From NCBI GenBank assembly GCA_905182995.1, contig CAJJDP010000106.1:256036-320035 (forward strand): a DNA stretch of 64,000 nt, written 5' to 3'. Under the pieces are notes generated by a model, which did not search any database, was not told the origin of the DNA, and was given only the letters and a program-made list of their open reading frames with translations. Below are positions 32,740 through 42,690 of the stretch, in pieces (position 1 is the stretch's first letter; each line of letters starts with the position of its first letter). Both the position numbers and the translations under genes were made by a program. This DNA comes from Paramecium octaurelia. Lineage: Eukaryota; Ciliophora; Oligohymenophorea; Peniculida; Parameciidae.

Positions 32740-34284
32740 ATGCGAAATTAGCCTCTGAAATCTATATTGGAGGACAGTGATCTGGAAATAATTAAGATAA
32801 AAGCATTTGATTCAATTTCTTAACCTAATGCAACTAGTTTTTTCTCCAACATCTCGGATGAGCATGAATAATTTAGTGATGGCAAACGAATTCAATGTGA
32901 TACATCTAGTTCTAATAGTAGTCTTCGTAGTTCTAGAACTTTTGCAGATGAATCATTAATGTAAAATTATTAAAAGCGTCTTGGTAAAATATATAAGTGA
33001 TATGTAAAAGATCCTGAAATCCTTTCGGAATAGGCTAGATATGTATTCCTCTTAGGAAATCAATCTTCAGATATTGTTAGAAATTTTTATGAGAAATGTT
33101 TAAAAGTGAATAGTTTTTTTAAAGAATCTCTTTTCAACTCCTTAGTAGAAACTGCATTTAATGGGGATGATTCAAAAAAGAAACGGAAGTTAATTCTTAC
33201 TTTAGATTATTTTACAAATCTAACTACTTTTACTTTCTTTCTTCTTTGGAAATGGATTAAAAATGAAAACTAATAAGACATGTCAAATTTTGTTTCGAAT
33301 TCAAATTCTATTAGTGAATTCATTGTCTTGATGATAACTTTAAGAATTAATGAATTTAGAATTGAACAACAATTGGTTACGATGATAGAATACATAGTGC
33401 AGCCTTTCCCAGAAAAAACAATATTAAAACAATGTTCAGAAACCTAGAGATCTTACTTATCGGTAGGAATGTTTTAGCCAAAAATAACTTCATTTGGTGT
33501 CAAATCCAAATCAATGCTACCGTGGACAACTGATGAAGTTGCTTTTGTATTAAGTTTCATGAATTAGTCGTTTTATGCTGGGTTATAAATAAAAAATGTT
33601 ATTGTTAAGGGGGGATTAAATAACGTATACATTTAATTACTAAATTTAGTATTTCAGAAGAATCAATACTATCTCCTAGTTTATCATATATTCAGTAGTG
33701 AGAAGCCCTAATAAGCATGACCGCTAAGATGCATTGGCATATTGGATAGAGTTAGCAGAGAAATTATAGAAAAATCATGATCTAGAGGGATTGTTTATTG
33801 TATACAAATATGGCATTCAATTACTCTTAAAAGACTACATAGGAACGATGCCAATACTATTTCGAGATCAAAACAGAATCCCTCGCATTAATGCTTTTTA
33901 TGAAGAACATTTAAAATCAAATTATAATGAGATTTAAAAAAATGAACAGTATTTCTACATCCCTTCATTTCATAAAATTATTACATAAATTAAGCGTTTG
34001 GAATAACAAGTGAAAATGAATAAAACATTGTTTGATCAAATATCAGATATCTTATTGTAATTAGTCTTAATTTCAAAGAGATAATACAAACTTAATCAAT
34101 AGATGAGTGCAAAAGTAAGTAATTAGATTGAGTTTCTTTTTAGATTTATGATCATGAGGAAGAAATCCTTCATTATTTTATCAAAGGAATTGAAAAAGAA
34201 TTGGAAACAAATCTTTAAATTCCATTAGATAAAGAGACTTTGGTGTACATAGAATTGATTAAATTGGCCAAAATTACTAATTGA
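32740..34284 (+). CDS. Possible RasGEF-domain protein
   Basis: About 485 residues after introns of 27, 31 and 29 nt (exact frame). The N-terminal 100 residues are Ser-rich. Residues about 125-250 look like a RasGEF_N helical module (KLILTLDYFTNLTTFTFFL resembles the LT.R.F.T...LL pattern). Residues about 265-440 are all-helical with spacing like a Cdc25/RasGEF catalytic domain (ALAYWIELAEKLQKNHDLEG followed by LFIVYKYGIQ). The match is by pattern only and weak; if right, the protein would load GTP on a Ras-like GTPase. No PH or SH3 domain is seen. It is followed in the same direction by a coiled-coil gene. Confidence 0.55.
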
Positions 34285-34365
34285 CTTCGAAATGATTATA
34301 AAAATGATGAAAATTGGTGAGCTTGTTTCATATATTTTTTTATCTTATTAAACAATTAATAAATT

Positions 34366-35974
34366 ATGAGATAACAATCGCCTAATTTGAAATAATCAAG
34401 GGCAAGTTCGGCTTAGTAAAATAATTCTGTAGCTGTAAGTCAAATTGAGAAATCAAAAATAGAAAAATAGTAGGTAGTCTCTAAACATGATAAGATGAAA
34501 AGCTATGCAAAGGAACAATAGAATGTTTCAAAAAAACATGAAAATGTATAATATCAAATTGACCTTATAGATAGAACCTACTAAATTAATTGAACAGAAT
34601 GTGAAATTAAAGGAGTAGTTGTAAGAGCTAATTGTGCATCTTGATAATATTGTTAAAAATTAAAAAGAAAAGTAAAAGGAAGAAAAATAAAAGAAATTTG
34701 CCAAACCATTAGAACCTGCAGATAAGAAGTCTGTTTTAAATCAGCAAGAAAAATAAATTAATGATAATATTGCACAAATCAAATTTTTGTCAAAGTAATT
34801 AGAATAAACCTATGATATAAATAAGTAATGATCATTGTTAATTGTTAGGATTAAAGAGAAGGAAGATAAGAAAAGATACTTGGAAAATGAATATTCTAAA
34901 TTATACAAAGAGTATGAATCACAGCAGAAGATTGATCAAAAATAAAATGAAGGATTGAAACAAATGGACTTGAAAGAATAATAATAGATCATTGCTTCTA
35001 TTAAGAAGGAATTGTAGGATGAATAAAAAACTTCTAGAACCTTAGTTGAGGAAATCAATAGAATTGAAAAAGATGTTCAAAAGTTACATAATGAAAGAGT
35101 AACCAAATTAAAACAAATATCAGATCTCTAATAAAAAATAGCATAGAAAAAGAGAAATAAGTAAGTTGAAGAAGAAGTAGATGATAATAAATTGAAATAA
35201 TTGGAAGATGAAATTTTTGAACTCTAGAAAAAAAAAGATGAAACAATGAAAAATTATAGTGAGAAATACAAAAAATTGGAATCAGATAGAAACTAAATTA
35301 AAAATGAAGTTGAACAAAAGAGAAATCTATTGATCAAATTAGAAAGAGATACAAAAATCAACAGGGTTTTCATACATGAAGCAAATCGATATTTGAGATT
35401 GAATGAGAAATCTTCATAAAGATCAAGTAAACCTGTATTTTCAGCACCCAGGAAACCTACAACTCCTAGAAAGGAAACTCCATCTCCAAAATCGGATAAA
35501 GGATCAATTAGGAAAATTCCCTCTTAAAATAAAGTAGAAATTATTAAGGAAGAATAATTTGAAGAAACAGTACCAAATTTAGATGTTCAACAATAAAACT
35601 TAAGATAACCAAGATCAATGGAATAAACTAACAAAACCACGCATGAACAACGAGATATTAAAAACGAATAGAAATAAAAGTCTATCGAATAAAAGGAAGT
35701 TTAATAAGAGAATACACAAATAGAAAAACCAATTGAATAATAAAATTCTCTACATACTAATAATGAAGAGGAAACTAAGAGTCTGATTGATCAGAATGAT
35801 AATAGTACTCAGCAAAACCAATAGATTCAATAGCCAAAGTACATTAATATATTTAATTTTAAGCATATATAGAAAACCAATGATGATGGTAAAAAAAAAG
35901 TGATAACATTAATTTATTTATTTATCAGCCAAATTTATATATAGATATTCAATATAATTTCATACAGCAAATGA
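34366..35974 (+). CDS. Long coiled-coil protein with Ser/Pro- and Gln-rich tail
   Basis: About 519 residues after introns of 25 nt and 24 nt. Residues about 40-330 are nearly continuous Lys/Glu/Gln coiled coil (LEEEFKK-like heptads such as KKRYLENEYSKLYKEYE). A basic Ser/Pro-rich linker follows (APRKPTTPRKETPSPKS), perhaps a microtubule-binding or phosphorylated region (inference), then a Gln/Asn/Glu-rich tail. The last 30 codons are uncertain: after DDG there is a run of nine A residues (35891-35899), and one A fewer would give an immediate TGA. As annotated, the 3' end overlaps the convergent gene by 15 bp. No family recognised. Confidence 0.65.
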
Positions 35975-36663
35975 TAATGATTTTGATTCCTAATCTATAC
36001 TCGAGTTGTTATAATTATAATCTTTTGATCTCCTATTTGTAAAATATCGAATTTCTAAGCTTGGTAATCGAACTCTCTCAACACTATTTAAACTGAATTT
36101 TGGTTTCAAATACATTTATTAGTTTTTGTAATAATCTTGTATTGAATTTAATAACTAATCTAAATTTAAGAACTTTTCATCTTTGTTTTCATGCAATAAG
36201 GATTTTAAAAATAACGAAAACTTAGATTAATTCAAGTTTATATAAGTTTTGAGAGACTTGTAGAGATTGATCTCTTCTCTTGGAAGTTCTATATACCTAG
36301 GGTTTATTTTAGTAATTTTATATTATTTAAGAAGCTCTGTTTAAGCTTAGAATTCTTCATCAAGTTCAGAATACTTAATTTATAAACTTGCTAACTTCTT
36401 TCTAAGTTTCATGAGTTTAACCAACATTGATTCATGTTAGAATTTGATACTTTCTAATTCTTTAGTTAGGTTTTAGAAATCCTCAGAACTTAGAATATTA
36501 TATGATTTAACATTTCAACACTTTCTTATTTAATGATTATTCTTTCAGCAGTGCTTTACTTTTAAGGAGGCTTCATTTTCGCTTACAATATTTGATCAAG
36601 TGATTTTATACAAAACTACAAGCTAGAATAGAGTTGTTAAATCTTTGGATCTTCGTTTAGCAT
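35960..36663 (-). CDS. Coiled-coil protein, unknown function
   Basis: About 226 residues after one 23-nt intron (GTTAAA...CTAAG). It starts MLNEDPKIQQLYSSLQF; the middle is a clear coiled coil (FQNLTKELESIKFQHESMLV, LMKLRKKLASLQIKYSELDE), and the C-terminus is Asn/Ser/Tyr-rich. No domain is recognised. The start chosen is the furthest upstream ATG in a coding-like frame; a second Met (MKPPQKQ, 36576) is possible. It is convergent with the long coiled-coil gene. Confidence 0.6.
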
Positions 36664-36829
36664 TATTAATAATAATCTTTATTATCTAATAAAATACTAT
36701 ATATTAAAATAAGTAAATATATTTGATCCGCACTGAAGTTTAATGTACTCTTAGAAGAATTAATTGTACCATTTATTCATGGATATCTGATCTATTTTCT
36801 ATAATACTCTGATGTATTTGCTTGAGTGA

Positions 36830-37206
36830 TCACCTTTCCGATTTCAAAGAAATATAACTAAATAAATATCTTAAAGGTGCTTATTCAACCTTATTTTATT
36901 AATTTTCAAAATAAAACCTAATATTCTAATGCTTCTTTACTACTTTCACAAAATTAATAAAAATTTAGACCAGATTTTATGCGATCAAACTAATAGATTT
37001 CTATAATTTCGATCTTAATTGATTTATGGAAATCCGTAAAATGAGAAGATAATATCTATTATTAAGTATCGATACTTCATCTTTGACACTTGAAATCTAT
37101 TAATTAGTTAAACATTCTTGGTCGAAAAAAGTGGATGATAGCTAATATCTAATTGCTATTTTGAGCTCTATGAAAAATAGCGAAATATAAAAGTTGTAGA
37201 CTCCAT
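36830..37206 (-). CDS. Candidate small gene, exon structure unresolved
   Basis: An ATG at 37206 opens MESTTFIFRYFSQSSKQQ, and a later minus-strand phase has strongly coding-like residues (HKSIKIEIIEIYQFD, NFYQFCESSKEALEY). Several introns (20, 28 or 34 nt) could join them and I cannot choose; the stop is at 36830 or at 36777. No domain is recognised. Confidence 0.35.
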
Positions 37207-37450
37207 TTTAAATATATAATTGTTATTGTAACATATAAGTGAATTAAATATAAATTTGATTAAAAAGCCGGAAATTATAAAATATAAACTAATTAATTTG
37301 TTTGAGTAACAAGAGAATCCATATTTTTCATAAATTAAATAAGAAACTTCTTTGATAACAATGGAAAGTGTATAGTATTAGAATGCATAAAAACATTGTG
37401 TTAAAGGAATTGTTGTTATCATCTAAATATGATGAATACACATATAAATT

Positions 37451-38159
37451 TCAAACTTTCAAGGTATGCTATCTCATTTTTTCCATCAACTTCTTAACAG
37501 CATCTGCTTGCATAGATACTCCAGAATTGATTAACATCTTTGGAATACTACCTTTGGGATCAACATTAGCGATGATAACAACTTGGCAAATGTCTTATGA
37601 AATCTATTTAATCAAAAATGCTGAAATAATAATTTCGCAACGAGTATAATTTTTCTTCTTAGGAACGGAATCTAACTCGACAGATTTAGCTGAAATAGAT
37701 TTTGATAATATTACAAACAACCATATGAGTACCATCCTTAAGAACGATTCTTCTAGTGAGAGCAACCATGTCTCTTGGGTCAACCAAGACTATGGGGGAT
37801 TTACCAGCTCCATGATAAATAACATTATTTTCGTCTATTTTTTCTACAACTTTGGCCTAAAATGATTGATTTAATTACTTCCAAAAAATACTCATCGAAT
37901 TCAGCTCTCCTAGTCATATCGAAGATAAGATCCATAGCCTTCTTTGGATCCACGTTCAATTTCAGCTCGGTTCTTGTCATCTTTAGTCCAACTTGATTTA
38001 ATTTAGTATAAATGATGCAGTCATTTTTATCGTGTTCCTTGTTCCATTAACCTTCCTATGGCTATTAATAGGCCATTTGAATAGCTTATTCTTAGATTTC
38101 TAGTAAATTAATTATGAATATTGATTACAGTCCAATTAAGCAAGGTAGCTGTTTTACAT
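37451..38159 (-). CDS. START-domain lipid-binding protein
   Basis: About 210 residues after three introns (29, 22 and 25 nt, the last ending CAG). The whole protein is one START-like domain: YTKLNQVGLKMTRTEL, MDLIFDMTRRAEFDEYF, DENNVIYHGAG, VDPRDMVALTRRIV, and the hallmark C-terminal DPKGSIPKMLINSG followed by an amphipathic helix (AVKKLMEKMRQH). START domains hold a sterol, phospholipid or other hydrophobic ligand in a helix-grip fold and move it between membranes or act as sensors. There is no transmembrane or targeting segment, so it is probably soluble. The ligand cannot be predicted from sequence. Confidence 0.85.
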
Positions 38160-38403
38160 TTCAGATTATATTATATAAAAAATGGATTTCTCTTAATCTT
38201 AAAATGAAATTTTTTGTATCAATTTCTATATTGTTCAAATAAATAATCAGAAATGGATTCATTATTTAATTATAAGCTTATAAGAATGTTTATTGAGTTA
38301 AAATTGAAGTCTGAAAGTAAGCTTAGGTTTTTTGGTTTTTATTTATATTAGTTGATGTTAATATTAACTTTATAATTTGTCATCTTTCTTTGCTATTGTT
38401 TTA

Positions 38404-38785
38404 ATGAAGAAGTCTAAGTAATAAGTTGAAATAATCATAAAAGAGTACCCTAACGAATCCAATAGAGGAGTACCATTTAATAGAATGTGAAGTGGATGAT
38501 TAGTGCAATCGATGCACTTATGCCTAGATGAATGAAATAAAGCAATGTCAAGTGAGCAGGCAGATTCAAAAGATGATTTGCTATTATTAGTTGGGAGAAG
38601 ACGAATAAATTAGATATCCCTAGATAGATCATAAGGCTTGCAATTTGCATAAGATTGGAATATTTTCAGGTGAGTTTCTAATAGTTGCAATTATCTTTGC
38701 AGTAACCTTGTTTTCCTGGTATGTTGTAAGTAAAGAAAAAGATGAAACGGAGAAATAGCTGCTTTATAAAATTTTAAGGAGCTGA
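38404..38785 (+). CDS. Small single-pass membrane protein, Cys-rich N-terminus
   Basis: About 120 residues if a 19-nt intron (GTTGAA...AAAAG) is removed near 38422-38440; without it the frame meets TGA early. The N-terminal part has five cysteines (ECEVDDQCNRCTYAQ, KQCQVSR, KMICYY), a pattern suited to disulfides or metal binding. One transmembrane helix follows near residues 86-105 (FLIVAIIFAVTLFSWYVV), then a short charged tail. Family not recognised. The intron is at the lower size limit for Paramecium. Confidence 0.6.
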
Positions 38786-38946
38786 ATAACAAGTTTGAAT
38801 TCATTATAATTCATGTAGAAAGATTATAATTGATTGATTTGAATTATCTTCTAAAATACTAATATGATAATATGTTATTGCAAGTATCTTTATTTAAAAA
38901 TGGGAAATTTAATGTGAGAGAAATAATTACATAACATAAATAATTA

Positions 38947-40045
38947 ATGGAAGCAAAGAAGATTATTGGATTAGGCAGTCCATTGCTTGATATTCAAGCA
39001 GAAGTCCCAGCAGAATTCCTTGAGAAGTACGGATTGACACTCAATAACACATATTTCGCAGAGGAGAAACATTTACCACTGTATGAGGAATTGATTAACA
39101 TTCCAACTCACTCTCATGTTCCAGGAGGTAAAAGATAATAATCTATTCGAAGGATCCGCACTCAATACTATTAGATTGGCTAGATGGATGGCTTAAGCAG
39201 GTTAAGATCAAGTCAAATTTATTGGTTGTGTTGGAAAGAAAGACAAATTTGCCAATATGTTAATTGAGGTTACAAACAAAGATGGAGTGACAACCTTATT
39301 TGACGAATAAGATCAACCTACAGGAAAATGCGGAGTGTTATTATGCAATAAGGATAGGTATTTATAATATATAATTACTATTAGATGTTTGGTTCCATTA
39401 ATAGGTGCAGCAGCTTATTTGTCTGAAGAATATGTTGATTAACATATCGAGGATATCAAAACAGCTACTGTATTATTTAGTGAAGTGTATTTCTTATATC
39501 CAAGAGCTGAACTTACAAAGAAAATATATAAAATTGCTTCAGAAAGTGGAGTGAACACATGCTTGACTCTTTCAAGTGTAAATGCCGTAAGTGATAGATT
39601 CAATGAAATATTGGCTGTTCTCCCATATGTTGATTACTTGTTTGGTAATGAGGAGGAAGTTGAATAATTTGCTAAGAATTTGAAGTTTGAGGGAGATCTC
39701 TCATAGGTAATGTAATAAATAGCTGGATATGAAAAACATGGACAAAGAGAAAGAGTGGTTGTATGCACTTAAGGTAAGAAACCAACATTGATTGCTAAAA
39801 AGAATGAAGCCATAACCGTTGAAGTTTAATTGGTTGATGTTTCAAAGATTGTAGATACAAACAGTGCTGGTGATTCTTTTTGCGGAGGGTAATCAATTAA
39901 GTTTACATTCCTTAGATTTATTGCAGAATTACTGAATGGTCCAGATCTTGTTAAATGTGCTAAGGCTGGAAATTATTCGGCATCGTAAACAATCCAACAT
40001 GAGGGTAGCACAATTCCAAAATATGCACCAGTAAAAACATGGTGA
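38947..40045 (+). CDS. ADK: Adenosine kinase (PfkB family)
   Basis: About 339 residues after introns of 25, 27 and 27 nt. It opens with IIGLGSPLLDI (adenosine-kinase N-terminus, G-PLLDI), then HVPGGSALNTIRLARWM (the PfkB di-glycine hinge), FIGCVGKKDKF, and the C-terminal DTNSAGDSFCGG signature containing the catalytic base Asp. It phosphorylates adenosine to AMP with ATP, salvaging purines; Paramecium is thought to depend on purine salvage. The signature has NSAGDSF where most members have NGAGDAF, a mild substitution that keeps the catalytic Asp. The third intron immediately follows that signature. Confidence 0.93.
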
Positions 40046-40091
40046 AAAGATATTTGTTAATACAAAAAATAATAAATATAAAAATATTTTC

Positions 40092-40734
40092 ATGAGTTTG
40101 AGTTAACAATTAAAGGAAGAAGAAGGAGTTAACTAACCCATTCAGCCTGTTTCTACAGTTCCTTATCGTAGGAAAAATAAAAAAAGGCAAATTGTCAATC
40201 CTACTTAAAACACTGGACATTGGAGCCAATAAGAACATCAAACTTATTTAGATTTTCTACAATAGCATAAATAAATTATGGAGTCTCAGGATCAAAAGAA
40301 AAGCAATAAAATCTTCAAATAAATGAGTGAGCTTATTGGCAGTCGTAGTCCTTCTTAATGTAGGTATTATGAATTCAATTTATCAAATTAGATCGCATCA
40401 TTAAAAATTCAATCCTTTCATCCACCAAGTCAAGAAACGATAAAAAGGTGCAGGACGAAAGAGAAAGGACAATCAAATTACGTAGCCAATCTAGCATTTC
40501 TGCCCTTTCTATTAATAACCCATTTTATCTTAACATCAATTAGACTTTCCAATATTCCAGCCAACATACCCTGAAGAGATGGTCTACCCATAACCAATAA
40601 CATCAGATAGAAGTCTCCTTTACAATTTTGGTTTTCTTCCATAATTTCCTCTCAGCTTCAACTATTACAATGATTTATTTGTAAATTAGACCATGTACTA
40701 AAATGATAAAGAGAATTAATTCGAAGAGTAGTGA
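40092..40734 (+). CDS. MYB/SANT-domain protein (SHAQKY-like) 2
   Basis: About 204 residues after one 28-nt intron. A basic N-terminus (PYRRKNKKRQIVN) precedes a single MYB/SANT repeat: TGHWSQQEHQTYLDFLQQHK, KIFKQMSELIGSRSPSQCR and SHHQKFNPF, the same as the gene at 30263, including the intron within the Arg codon after SQC. The C-terminal half is Gln/Pro/Tyr-rich (low complexity), a common activation-domain composition. DNA binding is inferred. It converges with the next small gene. Confidence 0.8.
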
Positions 40735-40784
40735 TAGTATTCATAATTCAAGTTTACTCAATACTATGATAAATCTATTTTACT

Positions 40785-41059
40785 TCATTAAATGAACCGA
40801 GCCCTCTTTACACTTTAGGCAGACATTATTGGACCAAAATTTTTCAATTTGGTTTTTGATTATGTGTGGATCTCGTATTTTAATTCGCCATGCAATTCTA
40901 ACCAATAAAGAATAGTAATTGAACCTTCTTTTTCATTTAAAAATTCTTACTATTCTCATCAGATTCAGATTGATATTTTATTATATAATTCTTTAGTGTG
41001 TCATGTAACTACTCTATATTTTAATTTCCTTTTTACTTATGTTTATTAAAGCCATTCAT
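40785..41059 (-). CDS. Very small protein, unknown function
   Basis: About 83 residues after a 23-nt intron (GTAAGA...AAAAG). N-terminus MNGFNKHKQKGNQNIEQLHD, then ITILYWLELHGELKYEIHT and an end NFGPIMSAQSVKRARFIQ. The composition is coding-like (aromatic and charged, unlike the flanking AT-rich DNA). Its first seven codons overlap, antisense, the first codons of the divergent gene starting at 41039. No family is recognised. Confidence 0.6.
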
Positions 41060-42614
41060 TTTTCAGAATAAGAAGTCGGTCGCAACGTTAGAAGGTAAGT
41101 TTAATCATTATGGCAACTTTAGTTCAAAAAAGAAATATGTGTGGAAGTTCTTTCTAGATAATGTTGAACAGGAAATCGCCCTTTTGGTTTCTTCCCTTTC
41201 AGGCAAGAAAGAAGTTAGACACAATTAGAGATCAATTCATTAAGAATCTAGGTAAAACTTTTTCCATATCATTATTTTCAGTTTTTTTGGTGATTTTAGA
41301 TACCTTCATTACATTTAAAAGTGTCTTGTAACTATTGCCCCTAGATCAGACTCTTATGAACTTTATTTGGACAATATTCCTTTCGCTTAATATTATAATC
41401 CTCACAACGATGTTAAAGGTCGTACTACTCAAAATAGGCCTTTAAAGAATGAGGATAATGATGAATATGATCTCAGTCCTCTGAAGGGTCCAGAACCTCC
41501 AAAAAAGATATCATAAGCTCTATGGTAGAAACTTAAATTAGATGTGCATTAAGAATAAACAAACAACCCTTAAAATAAAATAGCCCCAAAATAATAAGAA
41601 CTTTGGTGGAAATAAGGAGCCAATGAAGAGTTCGCCAATTTTGGTACACCTTCAACTAATGGAACAGACAATTATTTTGGCAACTTTGGTTTCACATTTG
41701 ACACCCCCCAAAAAGAATCTAAAAAATCAAGTTAATAAATTCAACAGCAAAATAATCACAATTAAAATGAAAAAAGTAATCCTTTTTTTGAGTTCAATTA
41801 AAATTCTTGGATTGGACAACCATAACCGTAAAATAATTGTAATTTTGGTTGCACTCAACAATCTTCACAAATTAAGCAATTGCAGTCACCATAATAATAT
41901 TCAGAAACCAAACCTCCCAATAAAACAGATTCATAATCTAATAACTTGATTACACCGCAAATATTAAACTCATAAAATCAAAATCAATTATTTAATTAAT
42001 ATAATTTTAGTAATCAATACTAATAATAAGAATAATTAATATAATAACAATAATAATTATTATTTTAGATTCAACAATAATAATTATAATAACAACACTA
42101 GTAATAATAGTAATAATAATAATAGCAATAATATCATTAGTAATAATAATAAGCATTGACTTTTTAAAGTATCCAACCATAATCAAAATAATCATAATAA
42201 GTTGATCTCTTGGATCTTTTTGAATCTAGTTAGCCTTAACAAAATTAGATCAATTACTCAACTCAGTAATAAGAATTCAAAAAGAGCCATTCCTAAGCTT
42301 CCTTAATGCCAATTCAAATTTAGTCCTAGATTACACCTTTATAATATTCGATGCAATCAAGCCAAATCTAAAACAATCAATTTCCTAATCAATTTAACTA
42401 TTAGTCCCAATCCTAGTGTTCAAATCAGCCCTAACCCACACAACAGTATTATAGAACAACATAGTCATTGTAACCTATGACAACTTCATATTAATAATAA
42501 ACACAAAAACATATGTCAAAAGAATTGGAGGATATGTTTGACCAACCGGCCTAAGTAGTTTAGCCTCCAATTTAAAGAAGGTCAACGCCATTTGATGATG
42601 ATCTATTTGCATGA
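41039..42614 (+). CDS. Putative endocytic adaptor with clathrin box and polyQ tract
   Basis: About 505 residues after introns of 28 and 30 nt (exact frame). The N-terminal 120 residues form a beta-rich domain (KKKYVWKFFLDN, ALLVSSLSGKKEV, SYELYLDNIPF) that resembles the FAIM1-like fold by pattern only. The rest is Gln/Asn/Pro-rich and carries short endocytic motifs: FANFG, FGNFGFTF, SNPFFEF, and DLLDLF, a textbook clathrin box, plus FDDDLFA at the very end. A clathrin/adaptor-binding role is inferred from these. The polyglutamine tract (42022-42156) is written mostly with TAA and TAG. The frame has no TGA from end to end, so this is not a decayed gene. Confidence 0.7.
42022..42156 (+). repeat. 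Polyglutamine tract encoded mainly by TAA/TAG
   Basis: In-frame run of about 45 codons dominated by TAA, TAG and CAA with a few Leu, His, Tyr and Asn, inside the adaptor-like gene. At DNA level it is an imperfect TAA trinucleotide repeat. It would be read as dense stops in the standard code. Confidence 0.9.
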
Positions 42615-42690
42615 ATTATAGAAACAGAATGAATAAAAATTACAATAAACAATTATTATTTTAATTAAATTAGCACAATTTATAATTATA

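Noticed and set aside
42007-42195. Minus-strand ORF rich in Ile opposite the polyQ tract
   Set aside because: It is the reverse complement of the TAA/TAG-coded glutamine run and has no independent support.
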